64,000 nucleotides of DNA from CAYYJR01 sp964472305. GTDB taxonomy: Bacteria; Armatimonadota; Hebobacteria; CAIYQO01. The notes beneath the pieces were generated by a model that saw only the letters and a program-made list of their open reading frames with translations, ran no database searches and was not told the DNA's origin. The stretch's first letter is position 1, and each line of letters starts with the position of its first letter. Shown here one piece after another: positions 34,022-43,025 of this stretch. Location of the stretch: contig CAYYJR010000017.1 in the NCBI GenBank assembly GCA_964472305.1, positions 1-64,000 of the forward strand, written 5' to 3'. The position numbers and the translations under genes are program-made.

Positions 34022-37000
34022 GTGAGTGAACAACAGCCCCGAGCGCGTATGGAATTTCACGTCTCGCGCTTCGCGCGTGACCGCTATCAGTTCGATCAAT
34101 CGCTGTTTTCCAGCAGCGGCAACGTCATCTTCGCCAATTTTCACGCCTCGCGGGTATTCGCGCAACGGATCAACGAGAAGCGCGACCTTGCGCGCTACCC
34201 GGAGTTGGCGGTGCGCGCGGGCCAGGTGAACGCCATGGGATTGATCGACGAGATTCTCCACTATCTCGTCGATCTCTACCGGCAGCAGGCGAATCCGCGA
34301 GTGATGGCGCAGGCAATGACGTGGTTGACGGCGCAACTCGGCGCGACCGGCGTGGAGACAGCGCTGCGGCGCTTCACGGACGAATACCCGCCGCTGGCGG
34401 TCTATCAGCGGACGATCAGCCTGGATGAATATCTGACCGGCGAGACCGACGGCATTCCCAACCGCCAACTGGTGCTGGAAGAAATGCTCATGCTCTGGGT
34501 GGCGAACATGAATCCCGCGTTCGCCCCGTTTCTGGAGCTGTTCAATGATGACAGCCTGGAAAAAGAGACGTTGTATCCCGCCGTCCTCGCCCACCTGCAC
34601 GATTTTTTCGGCGAGCAACCCGTCTTCGGCCCTGACCACCAGCAGTTGATCGACATGTTGCGCGCGCCGGCCATCGCCGTGCCGCATTCGCTGGCCGGTC
34701 AACTGGAATACATCCTGTCGCGCTGGGGCGCGCTGCTCGGTAAGTTCCGTTTCCGCCTGCTCAGCAGCCTCGACCTCATCAAAGAAGAAGAGAAAGCCAT
34801 CTTCAGCGGATCCGGACCCAACCTCGTCAACGACTACCGCGGCCTTGGGGATGAACCGGAAGCCTTCAGCGAAGACAAGGACTGGATGCCGCGGGTGGTG
34901 ATGATCGCGAAAAACACCTACGTGTGGCTTGATCAACTCTCGAAGAAGTATCAACGCCATATCTGGCGGCTGGACCAGATTCCCGACGAAGAGCTGGATG
35001 CGCTGGCGCAGTGGGGCTTCACCGGATTGTGGCTGATCGGCCTGTGGGAGCGCAGCCCGGCATCGCAGCGCATCAAGCAGATGTGCGGTAATCCCGATGC
35101 CGTTGCCTCCGCCTACTCGGTGGCGGCTTACGACCCCGCCGGCGACCTGGGCGGCGACGAGGCGCTGAACAACCTGCGCGAGCGTGCGTGGCAGCGCGGC
35201 ATCCGCCTGGCCAGCGACATGGTGCCCAACCACATGGGCATCGATTCGCGCTGGGTGATCGAGCATCCCGACTGGTTCGTCTCGCTGCCGTACAGTCCGT
35301 TTCCGTCCTACAGCTTCAACGGCGTCAACCATTCCGGCGACGAGCGCGTGGGCCTGTTCCTGGAAGACCATTATTACAGCCGCTCCGACGCGGCGGTAGT
35401 GTTCAAGCGGGTGGATTTCCATACCGGCGACGAACGCTACATCTATCATGGCAACGACGGCACCAACATGCCGTGGAACGACACCGCGCAGTTGAATTAC
35501 CTCCTCGCCGAAGTGCGTGAGGCGGTGATTCAAACGATCTTACACGTCGCACGCAACTTTCCCATCATTCGGTTCGACGCCGCGATGACGCTGGCGAAAA
35601 AGCATTACCAGCGGTTGTGGTTCCCCGAGCCGGGCAGCGGTGGGGCCATCCCCTCGCGCGCCGAGCACGGACTGCCCTGGCCGCAGTTCCACGCCGTCTT
35701 CCCGGTGGAATTCTGGCGCGAAGTGGTGGACCGCGTGGCGCGTGAGGCACCCGACACGCTGCTGCTGGCGGAGGCGTTCTGGCTGATGGAAGGCTATTTC
35801 GTGCGCACGCTGGGCATGCACCGGGTGTATAACAGCGCCTTCATGAACATGCTGCGCGACGAGGACAACGCCAAATATCGCTCGGTGATGAAGAACACCA
35901 TGGAGTTCGATCCGGAGATCCTCAAGCGCTTCGTGAATTTCATGAACAATCCCGACGAGCGCACCGCGGTGGATCAATTCGGTAAGGGTGACAAGTATTT
36001 CGGCGTCTGCACGGTGATGGCGACCCTGCCCGGCTTGCCGATGTTCGGACACGGTCAACTCGAAGGCTTCACCGAAAAATACGGCATGGAATATCGCCGC
36101 GCCTACTGGGACGAACAGGTTGACCAGGGGCTGGTGGATCGGCACGCGGCGGAAATCTTCCCGCTGCTGCATCGCCGCCGCATCTTTTCCGGGGTGAGCA
36201 ATTTCCAGCTCTACGACTTCTTCGCGCCGGAAGGCCATGTGAACGAGGACGTGTTCGCCTACTCCAACGGCGTGGGCAACGAGCGCGGGCTGGTGGTGTA
36301 TCACAATAAATTCGCCCGCGCCTGCGGCTGGGTGCGCACCTCTGCCGCCTGCGCGGTGAAGGGGCCGGATGGCGTGAAAACGCTGGTGCAGCGCAGCCTG
36401 GGTGAAGGATTGGGACTGCACGCGGAGGACGGCTACTACACCATCTTCCGCGACCACCGCAGCGGACTGGAATTCATCCGCAGCAGCAAAGAGCTGTGCG
36501 AACGTGGATTATACGTGGAACTGGACGCCTACCAGTATCAGGTGTTCCTCGACTTCCGCGAGGTGAGCGATAACGCGTGGCATCAATACGGCCACCTGGC
36601 GGCCTACCTGAATGGTCGCGGCGTGCCCGGCATCGAAGAAGCGCTGCGCGAAGTCTTCCTGCAGCCGGTGCATTACCCGTTCAAGGAACTGGTGAACGCC
36701 GAGCTGTTCCGCCGACTGCTGGCGTCGCGCGAAACCCCGGACACCGGCGTGCTCGACGAGGCGGAAGGCAAGTTGCTGTCGTTGTTGCGCGAGATCAAAC
36801 AATTCATCGGCGGCAGCGGCAACGAGGCGGCAGTGGCGCACGACGTGCGCGCCATGCTGGAGACCGCGTTGCGCCAACCCGCGTGCGACGATGACGACCC
36901 GGCGGTCTGGGGCGCGCTATTCGGCTGGCTGTGCCTGCACCGGCTGGGCGCAATGACCGGCGCCGCCGACCCCGCGGGGCAGGCGCGCAGTTGGATCGAC

Positions 37001-37402
37001 GAATGGATGTTGGGCCGCCTGCTGGCCGGCGCGTTGCGCGACTTCGGACTGGACGACGGCGCCGCGCGCCGCGCGGTCGCGGTGGCACAGGTGCTGACCA
37101 CCTATCAGCAGTGGCACGCCGGCGGCGCCGCGCTGCCCGACTGGCTGCGCGATCCCGACGTGCAGCAGTTCATCGGCGTCAATCGCCACCAGGACGCGCT
37201 GTGGTTCAACCGGGAATCGTTCGAGCAATTCCTGCGCTGGATGCACCTCGCCGCCACGCTGGCGCTCGACCCCGCCACGCCGGATTACGCGCAACAACAG
37301 CGAGCCATCGACGACGACATCGCCGCCCTGCAGCGCGCCAAAGAGGTCTCCGGCTACCGCGTGGAGCGCCTGCTGGAAGCGGCGCAGGCAGTGGCGGTGT
37401 AA
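34022..37402 (+). CDS. GH13-like alpha-amylase superfamily protein, 1,126 aa
   Basis: The best start is GTG 34022, 9 bp after AAAGGA; ATG 34049 and ATG 33992 are alternatives. Residues 1-310 form a helical N-terminal domain that I do not recognise. The GH13 barrel follows: region I SDMVPNHMG (Asp399), region II IIRFDAAM (nucleophile Asp519), region III LLLAEAFW (acid Glu584), and a region IV candidate MNNPDERTA (Asp645) where the usual His before Asp is Pro. A long helical C-terminal region from about 830 is unusual. It may cleave or rearrange alpha-glucan, or be a synthase such as a glucan or maltosyl transferase; the His-to-Pro change argues for an atypical acceptor or substrate. It closes the glycan cluster that starts at 29667. 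Confidence 0.8.
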   Translation: MSEQQPRARMEFHVSRFARDRYQFDQSLFSSSGNVIFANFHASRVFAQRINEKRDLARYPELAVRAGQVNAMGLIDEILHYLVDLYRQQANPRVMAQAMTWLTAQLGATGVETALRRFTDEYPPLAVYQRTISLDEYLTGETDGIPNRQLVLEEMLMLWVANMNPAFAPFLELFNDDSLEKETLYPAVLAHLHDFFGEQPVFGPDHQQLIDMLRAPAIAVPHSLAGQLEYILSRWGALLGKFRFRLLSSLDLIKEEEKAIFSGSGPNLVNDYRGLGDEPEAFSEDKDWMPRVVMIAKNTYVWLDQLSKKYQRHIWRLDQIPDEELDALAQWGFTGLWLIGLWERSPASQRIKQMCGNPDAVASAYSVAAYDPAGDLGGDEALNNLRERAWQRGIRLASDMVPNHMGIDSRWVIEHPDWFVSLPYSPFPSYSFNGVNHSGDERVGLFLEDHYYSRSDAAVVFKRVDFHTGDERYIYHGNDGTNMPWNDTAQLNYLLAEVREAVIQTILHVARNFPIIRFDAAMTLAKKHYQRLWFPEPGSGGAIPSRAEHGLPWPQFHAVFPVEFWREVVDRVAREAPDTLLLAEAFWLMEGYFVRTLGMHRVYNSAFMNMLRDEDNAKYRSVMKNTMEFDPEILKRFVNFMNNPDERTAVDQFGKGDKYFGVCTVMATLPGLPMFGHGQLEGFTEKYGMEYRRAYWDEQVDQGLVDRHAAEIFPLLHRRRIFSGVSNFQLYDFFAPEGHVNEDVFAYSNGVGNERGLVVYHNKFARACGWVRTSAACAVKGPDGVKTLVQRSLGEGLGLHAEDGYYTIFRDHRSGLEFIRSSKELCERGLYVELDAYQYQVFLDFREVSDNAWHQYGHLAAYLNGRGVPGIEEALREVFLQPVHYPFKELVNAELFRRLLASRETPDTGVLDEAEGKLLSLLREIKQFIGGSGNEAAVAHDVRAMLETALRQPACDDDDPAVWGALFGWLCLHRLGAMTGAADPAGQARSWIDEWMLGRLLAGALRDFGLDDGAARRAVAVAQVLTTYQQWHAGGAALPDWLRDPDVQQFIGVNRHQDALWFNRESFEQFLRWMHLAATLALDPATPDYAQQQRAIDDDIAALQRAKEVSGYRVERLLEAAQAVAV

Positions 37403-37406
37403 CGCG

Positions 37407-37432
37407 GGGACGATCCGCGGATCGTCCCTTCC
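37407..37432 (+). terminator. Probable terminator after the GH13-like gene
   Basis: GGGACGATCC pairs with GGATCGTCCC around GC, followed by a short pyrimidine run (TTCCTT). The U-tract is weak, so efficiency is uncertain. Confidence 0.6.
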
Positions 37433-37442
37433 TTAGCCTGCC

Positions 37443-37471
37443 TTGGCATTCGCATGCATCCGGTGTATACT
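37443..37471 (+). promoter_or_regulatory. Sigma70-type promoter of the 37511 gene
   Basis: TTGGCA at 37443-37448 and TATACT at 37466-37471 with 17-bp spacing. It lies just after the preceding terminator and 40 bp before the start codon. Confidence 0.7.
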
Positions 37472-37510
37472 ATTCCCGGTCCATGGCGTCCCGACCAGGA
37501 GGTGTGTCAC

Positions 37511-38899
37511 ATGGCGGCAGGTGCCCTCACGAAAGGCGAAAAGCGGCTCATCGTCGCGGTCTGCGCGTTCGTGCTGCTCATCGGCGGCGCGGCGTATTGG
37601 TGGAACTGGATGAATGCCATCCCCGCCATCGCCGTGCCGAAACCCCCGCCGTTGCCGAGTCCCAACGCGAAGGATTACTTCGAGCAAGCGTATAACGTCC
37701 TTTTCTACAGTTCTAACTTACCGGCGTCGCGCACAGGGGCAAAAATAACCATTGAGCATGCAGAGAGATTTGACCGATTTCGCTTTACGCCTCCGCCTGC
37801 ACCAGGCAGCCCGCCCAATTATTCCTGGGATACACCTCCGCCCGGCGCCACCCTGGATGATTTCCGGGTCTTTGTCACGAAGAACGCGAAAACCTTCGCG
37901 CTGATCCGCCAGGGGTTGGCGTATGATTATGGCGAGATGGCGCCGCGCTCGTTCAATGCGCTGTTTCCGCATCTCGCACATCTTCGCCGCCTGGCGCGTT
38001 GCCTGGCTGCCGCCGGCAATGTCGCCGCCCTCGACGGAGACTGGACCGGTGCCACGGCCTATTACCTCGACGGCATCGCCCTGGGTAAAAAAACGCAACA
38101 GGCTAATTCCGTCATAGGATTGCTGGTTAGTCTCGCGTTGGAGAACATCACTCGCCGGAATGCCTGGACGGTGGTCGATCACCTCGACGTCACCACCGCG
38201 CGCAACGCCACCCGGCGAATGGAAGCGCTCACTAACCCTACAATCGATTTCGCCACCATCCTTCAGGAAGAGAAATGGGCCGGGCAGGCTTCATATCTGG
38301 AATTGATGTGCAAACCGGGATGGCAAGAGGTGTTGGTCGATGAGATGGGATGTGTAGATAGAACGCTTCAACTCAAACTATACCTCCGCACGATCAGCAA
38401 GCGTGCGATTATCGAAAATTACACCCGCTATATGGATGCTTGCATCGTCAACGCGAAATTGCCGTATACCGCGCTGAAAACGAAACCAGCCATCCCGCAT
38501 GATCTCTTCAACAGGATGCTTTGTCACGATTTTGACAGCGAGCATCTGAAACTGGTGTATTCTGAAACGCAGGATGCACTGCTGCTGGTCTCGTTCGCCC
38601 TGCGTGCCTACCGCCTGGAGCATGGCAGCTATCCGGCAACACTCACTGCCCTCGTGCCCGGTTATTTAAACGCCGTGCCGAATGATCCTTTCGCCTACAA
38701 AGGCTCACTGGGCTATGCGCGTAAAGGCTCTTCTTATATCCTTTACAGCGTTGGCCCGGACAGTCAGGACAACGGCGGCACGCCCAGCGCGGACGGCAGA
38801 ATACCAATACGCCTGAATGGAGTGAAATTTTATACGTCAACCAATCCGTGTAATTCGAATTCCACCGGCGACATCGTCGCGGGGGTGAATATCCGGTAA
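37511..38899 (+). CDS. Membrane-anchored protein of unknown function, 462 aa
   Basis: It starts at ATG 37511 after AGGAGGTG. An N-terminal membrane helix (LIVAVCAFVLLIGGAAYWW) is followed by a Pro-rich spacer and a mainly helical extracytoplasmic domain. The C-terminal 70 residues, with SYPATLTALVPGYLNAVPND, SYILYSVGPDSQDNGG and closing strands, resemble the tail seen in pseudopilin-like and other anchored proteins of Planctomycetota-type genomes. No catalytic motif is visible. It has its own promoter and is followed by another anchored protein of unknown function, so the two may form an envelope unit. Confidence 0.7.
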   Translation: MAAGALTKGEKRLIVAVCAFVLLIGGAAYWWNWMNAIPAIAVPKPPPLPSPNAKDYFEQAYNVLFYSSNLPASRTGAKITIEHAERFDRFRFTPPPAPGSPPNYSWDTPPPGATLDDFRVFVTKNAKTFALIRQGLAYDYGEMAPRSFNALFPHLAHLRRLARCLAAAGNVAALDGDWTGATAYYLDGIALGKKTQQANSVIGLLVSLALENITRRNAWTVVDHLDVTTARNATRRMEALTNPTIDFATILQEEKWAGQASYLELMCKPGWQEVLVDEMGCVDRTLQLKLYLRTISKRAIIENYTRYMDACIVNAKLPYTALKTKPAIPHDLFNRMLCHDFDSEHLKLVYSETQDALLLVSFALRAYRLEHGSYPATLTALVPGYLNAVPNDPFAYKGSLGYARKGSSYILYSVGPDSQDNGGTPSADGRIPIRLNGVKFYTSTNPCNSNSTGDIVAGVNIR

Positions 38900-39017
38900 T
38901 ATGCCCTTGCGCAGGCCTGTTCTTCCACCGGTACAGCCGCAGCGAACCGAGCAGCGACGCGCAAACCGGGAATCGTTCGTTCGGGTATTTTTCGGGTATA
39001 CCACTCATGGATACCGT

Positions 39018-40751
39018 ATGATCGTCACCTTTTCGCTCCGCCGCTATCGCTGGTGGGTGCTGCTGGCCGGCGCCGTGATGTTCGTCGTCCTGGTGCGCGT
39101 GGTCTACTTCGCCTTGCTGCCGGCGGAGGGGTGGCTCACCCGCGGCTGGTATGCCATGCGCGACCGGCGGTATGATATCGCCCTGACGTGCTTTCGCAAC
39201 GCACAGCGCAACGATCCGCAAAGCGACCTGCCGCGACTGGCGCTCAACAGCGTCGCCAGGATTCATACCGTGCATCCGCTGTCGCGTTTCGCCCCGTTCG
39301 CGGCTATTCCGTTTCTCGGCGACAGGTTGGTGGCCTGGGATGCCCTGATGCGGGAACGACGGTTCGCGCGGATCACCGCGAATCCCGTGTGGATGGAAGC
39401 AACTTACGGCCCCTTCGGAGCGTCCAACGTTCCACCCGTCATTTTTGCCGGCTATTGGGGCGTGTCCTCGCGGGCCACCACGCTGCTCTTTACGGCCATG
39501 CGCGCCACGGCACAGGGACAATTCGCGCGGGCATGGCACGCCTTCCGGCAACTGGAACGGGATTCACCGTCGGCGTTCACCTACTTCCGCCAATCGTCAG
39601 GATACGTCTATCGGTACTACGCGTATGCCGCCGTATATTCCGGCCACCCGCGAGATGCCGAACGTATTCTCCTGACGCTGCATTTGCCGGGACAGCCGTG
39701 CGATCTCGCGCTGTTGCACAACCTGCGAATGGGCTTCACCGACGGACCGCCGGCAGAGGCATGGGAATTCATCGGTTCCCTGCAAAGATCGGATTTCGCA
39801 TGGTCGATTTCCAGGTCGCCGCTGATGCTGGCGCCGGGACGCGATGGCGCGCATTTACTGCCGGCCACACTCGCGGACACCGGGCAGCATTGGTGGCAAT
39901 GGGACGGGCACTGGCGCGAACGCGCGAAGCAAGATCGCCGGCAACTGGCAGGAATGGCGCGGACGCTTTTCAGCAGGTCCTTACGCGACGAAACTTCCCA
40001 GCACGAAACGAAATTGGCGACGCTCGACTGTGCCTGGACGACAAATGCCGAGTTTCTCATCTTCAATCGTTTTTACGACCGGCAAACCTACCACGGTCTC
40101 TGGCGCATCGACCACGGCGTGACGCCGCTGTCCGGTTACGACGCCGAGCAAGTACTCGGCGCGGGGAGCGACCTGTGGGTGCGCGGGATGCTCGATGTGA
40201 CCCGCATCGCCGCGAACGACGAGGTGAGCGAGTATCGCGGGCGGCGGGGACAGGCGATCGGGGAGATTTTCACGCGGCCGCGCCCGTTGCCGCGGCCGGG
40301 AGTGGCGCTCGATCCCCACTGGACCCTGGCGCGCGATGGCGCGGAACGGTTATGGCTGGTGCGCTGGGACGGGCACGAACTGGCACTGCGCGCGACGTGG
40401 GAGCAGGAGACGTTCCGTGCGCCGACTCCGAGCGAAACGGCGCGGGCGCGCGGCGGCTTTGTCGACAGCGCGGGGCGGTTGTGGCGGCCTGATGAACTGC
40501 CGGCGGGTTTTCGACGCGACGGCTGGCGGCACGCCCGCGGACTGCCGGCGTTCACCGGTCCGGCGGTATACGCGGTGGATGGCCGGCGCCGCGTGTGGGT
40601 GGTCCGCGGCGGGGTAGCCGCCTGCTGGGATGGTCGCTGGCGGAGCGTTGCCCATCGCCTGCCCAGCCTGCAACCGCAATTCGTGACTGTCGTCGCCGCC
40701 GGCGACGGCGTGCTCATCGCGCTGCCGGCGCAGGTGTGTGCTCTGCAATAA
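39018..40751 (+). CDS. Membrane-anchored protein of unknown function, 577 aa
   Basis: I chose ATG 39018 (MIVTFSLRRYRWWVLLAGAV), which opens a positive-then-hydrophobic membrane anchor; the frame extends 117 bp upstream without a likely start. Residues 45-250 contain TPR-like helices (WYAMRDRRYDIALTCFRNAQ, then HAFRQLERDSPSAFTYFR). The C-terminal half is rich in Trp and short strands (GLWRIDHGVTPLSG, ERLWLVRWDGHELALRATW, GRLWRPDEL), as in beta-propeller repeats. It may be an envelope sensor or scaffold. No enzyme motif is seen. It follows the 37511 gene by 118 bp in the same direction. Confidence 0.65.
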   Translation: MIVTFSLRRYRWWVLLAGAVMFVVLVRVVYFALLPAEGWLTRGWYAMRDRRYDIALTCFRNAQRNDPQSDLPRLALNSVARIHTVHPLSRFAPFAAIPFLGDRLVAWDALMRERRFARITANPVWMEATYGPFGASNVPPVIFAGYWGVSSRATTLLFTAMRATAQGQFARAWHAFRQLERDSPSAFTYFRQSSGYVYRYYAYAAVYSGHPRDAERILLTLHLPGQPCDLALLHNLRMGFTDGPPAEAWEFIGSLQRSDFAWSISRSPLMLAPGRDGAHLLPATLADTGQHWWQWDGHWRERAKQDRRQLAGMARTLFSRSLRDETSQHETKLATLDCAWTTNAEFLIFNRFYDRQTYHGLWRIDHGVTPLSGYDAEQVLGAGSDLWVRGMLDVTRIAANDEVSEYRGRRGQAIGEIFTRPRPLPRPGVALDPHWTLARDGAERLWLVRWDGHELALRATWEQETFRAPTPSETARARGGFVDSAGRLWRPDELPAGFRRDGWRHARGLPAFTGPAVYAVDGRRRVWVVRGGVAACWDGRWRSVAHRLPSLQPQFVTVVAAGDGVLIALPAQVCALQ

Positions 40752-40792
40752 TATCCCTGCCGTCGATGCGCGTCGACGAGGTGGGGTGTCGC

Positions 40793-41032
40793 TTACACTC
40801 CCGTCGCGTTCTTCGCCGCCACCGGTCGCTTCTTCCCGCCGAAGCTGGCGACCACCCAATTTCAGTTCAGCGCCAGGTGGGTGATGACCAGCGCGGTAAA
40901 CACCCACCCGCCCACCGGATGAATTTTCAGGAACGTCGCATCCGCAAGCTTGTCTGCGAAGATAGCCGCGACCTACAGCCACCGCGCGAGCAGCAGCGGA
41001 TTGATGAGGAGCCACCATCGATCGCGAATCAA
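40793..41032 (-). pseudogene. Small membrane protein gene (DUF4405-like) with two in-frame stop codons
   Basis: One frame of 80 codons reads LIRDRWWLLINPLLLARWL, stop (TAG), VAAIFADKLADATFLKIHPV then GGWVFTALVITHLALN, stop (TGA), NWVVASFGGKKRP and a final TAA. The TTG at 41032 follows AAAGGA. The two hydrophobic segments and the ending H-L-x-L-N-(W)-x-W are what small DUF4405/cytochrome-b-like membrane proteins show, and a TGG-to-TGA change would explain the second stop. No frameshift is needed. Other genes in this window end in TGA and TAG, so a changed genetic code is unlikely. It is directly downstream of the 41052 gene on the same strand. Confidence 0.55.
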
Positions 41033-41051
41033 TGTGTCCTTTCGCGTCGCG

Positions 41052-41708
41052 CTAATCCGTGAGATAGAACCAGTTGTCCACGCCCGGCCCGAATTGTTGC
41101 GCCATCGCCGGCACAGGGGGGAAGCGAAATTCGTAGACCGACGATTTTGCAAAGCCGCGGGAACACCTGACCGACAGACGCCAGGACTTGTCCGACGCGA
41201 CGATATAGGTGAAACGGGGAAATGCCCATAGTCCCGTGGACGGGACACTGCGCAGGTAATCGGACTTCAGTGCGTCCAGGGAGGGCGGCAGCGTGTCGTT
41301 CTGTTCGAATTTATAGTGCATGATCGCGCTGATGACCGGCTTGCCGCTCGCAGCCACCTGCCGCAACGCCATTTGCCACACCGCATCTTCCTGGCGCGCC
41401 GTCGCCTGCATGATCGCGAAATAGCCGCCAAGCGTGCCGGCCAGCAGCAACCAGAGCAGCCCCAACACGCGCCAGTGGCGTCCACGACCGCCGATAAGCG
41501 CGATGAGCAGCCCGACCAGCGCGAGGATGTTGAGCAGCGCGAGCAGGAGCAACCCGTACCGTATGCCGGGTGCATACGGTTGCTGGTGCAGCAGGTAATA
41601 GGCGCGCACGCCCAGCAGCACGACCCACCCCAGCGCGATCAGCGCGCTGGCGATCGGCGCGAACGGCGACAAGCGCGGCGCGGGCGGTTGTTCCGACGGC
41701 ATCTCCAT
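41052..41708 (-). CDS. Membrane protein of unknown function with pseudopilin-like tail
   Basis: This 218-aa protein starts at ATG 41708, 11 bp after AAGGA; ATG 41720 is an alternative. Three hydrophobic helices fill residues 15-115 (ASALIALGWVVLLGVRAYYL; YGLLLLALLNILALVGLLIA; VLGLLWLLLAGTLGGYFAI). The C-terminal 100 residues form a soluble domain with NDTLPPSLDALKSDYLRSVP and a beta-rich end (FTYIVASDKSWRLSVRC), recalling the pseudopilin-like tail of the 37511 product. The function is unknown. It is a single gene facing the 39018 gene. Confidence 0.65.
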   Translation of the reverse strand: MEMPSEQPPAPRLSPFAPIASALIALGWVVLLGVRAYYLLHQQPYAPGIRYGLLLLALLNILALVGLLIALIGGRGRHWRVLGLLWLLLAGTLGGYFAIMQATARQEDAVWQMALRQVAASGKPVISAIMHYKFEQNDTLPPSLDALKSDYLRSVPSTGLWAFPRFTYIVASDKSWRLSVRCSRGFAKSSVYEFRFPPVPAMAQQFGPGVDNWFYLTD

Positions 41709-41822
41709 GGCAGCACCCATCCTTGCCCGTATCATACCACGCGAAAGCGGTCGGATAACAGTAGGCTTTCGGCGATGAAGGATCGTCCCTGGTGGAGCGG
41801 GATGCACGGTTAAGGCACGTGT

Positions 41823-43025
41823 CTACTCATATCGGAGCGATTCAATCGGATCGAGGTTGGCGGCACGGCCCGCGGGCCACACGCCGAAGAACAGGCCGAC
41901 GCCGACACTGACCACCAGCGCGATGACGATGGTGGTGGGGCTGAGGATGAACGTATTGAGAAAAGGCACGGTAGAGGCGATCAGCCAGAGCGTGAGGGCA
42001 GCGAGCACTACGCCGAAGCTGCCGCCGAAGAAGGTAAGCAGCATGGCCTCGATGAGGAACTGCAGGCGAATCTGCGCGGAGGTGGCGCCAATCGCCTTGC
42101 GCAACCCGATCTCGCGGGTGCGCTCGGTGACGGATACCAGCATGATATTCATGATGCCGATGCCGCCCACCAGCAACGAAAGGCCGGCCACCAACCCGAG
42201 GAATATTTGCAGGATGGACGTCACCGTACCGAGTACGTTTTGCAGCGATTCGACCGATTGCACCATAAAGATGCCCTTGCCGTAACGGCCTTCCATAATC
42301 CGTTTGGCGTGCTGCTCGACCACCTTGATGTCGTAGTGAGCGCGCACGCGCAGGATGGCATAATCGTATTCGCCGCGCCGGGTATCAGGGTGGTTGCGCC
42401 AGAGGAAATTGATGGGCATGTAGCCCATTGGCATGTCACCGCCGAACATGGCCGGCAGCGGCTCGATGACGCCCACCACCGTCGCCTCCGCGCGCCCGCC
42501 ATCGGGAAAATACAGGCGGATGCGCTTGCCCAGCGGGGCACCGGTGTTCCGCAGCAGCTCGCGCACCGCGCTGGGATTGAGTACCACGACCGGCTGGCCG
42601 ATGCGTTCCTCGCTGATGGTGAAGTAGCGGCCTTTGGATAGGCGGATAGAGGGGTCGATCCGCCGCAGATCACCCAGCGTGCCGATGATCGACACCGTGC
42701 GCCGTTCGCCGGGCTTCTTCTCGTACTGGGTGGAGACTTGCAATTGCGGGTTGACCGATACCGGCAACCGCGCCAGCGCCTGCAGGTCACTCCCCTTCAA
42801 CCGGCGCAGGTTCAACCCGGTGTTGTAATCTGGCTGCACGATAATGCTGCGGCTGGCCACCGACTCCAGCGACTTGTTGATGCCGGCGCTGGCCATCTGG
42901 CCCAGGCTGACCATGGCGGTGACGGCAAAGACGCCGATGACGATGCCGAGCAGCGCCAGGAAGGAGCGCATGCGATTGGACCAGAGCGAATCCAGCGCTA
43001 GGCGGAAGTTGTCCAGCAGGCTCAC
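41823..43025 (-). CDS. MacB/FtsX-type ABC transporter permease
   Basis: This 400-aa protein has one N-terminal helix (SFLALLGIVIGVFAVTAMVS), a large periplasmic domain (about residues 50-280), and three C-terminal helices, as in MacB/LolC permeases. The FtsX segment GGIGIMNIMLVSVTERTREI then GLRKAIGA is present, and the protein ends with WPAGRAANLDPIESLRYE, the standard MacB ending. Its start overlaps the ATPase stop by 4 bp, so translation is coupled. MacB-type permeases do not move substrate through the membrane themselves; they drive export from the periplasm through a TolC-like channel. It is the last gene of the five-gene efflux operon. Confidence 0.92.
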   Translation of the reverse strand: MSLLDNFRLALDSLWSNRMRSFLALLGIVIGVFAVTAMVSLGQMASAGINKSLESVASRSIIVQPDYNTGLNLRRLKGSDLQALARLPVSVNPQLQVSTQYEKKPGERRTVSIIGTLGDLRRIDPSIRLSKGRYFTISEERIGQPVVVLNPSAVRELLRNTGAPLGKRIRLYFPDGGRAEATVVGVIEPLPAMFGGDMPMGYMPINFLWRNHPDTRRGEYDYAILRVRAHYDIKVVEQHAKRIMEGRYGKGIFMVQSVESLQNVLGTVTSILQIFLGLVAGLSLLVGGIGIMNIMLVSVTERTREIGLRKAIGATSAQIRLQFLIEAMLLTFFGGSFGVVLAALTLWLIASTVPFLNTFILSPTTIVIALVVSVGVGLFFGVWPAGRAANLDPIESLRYE

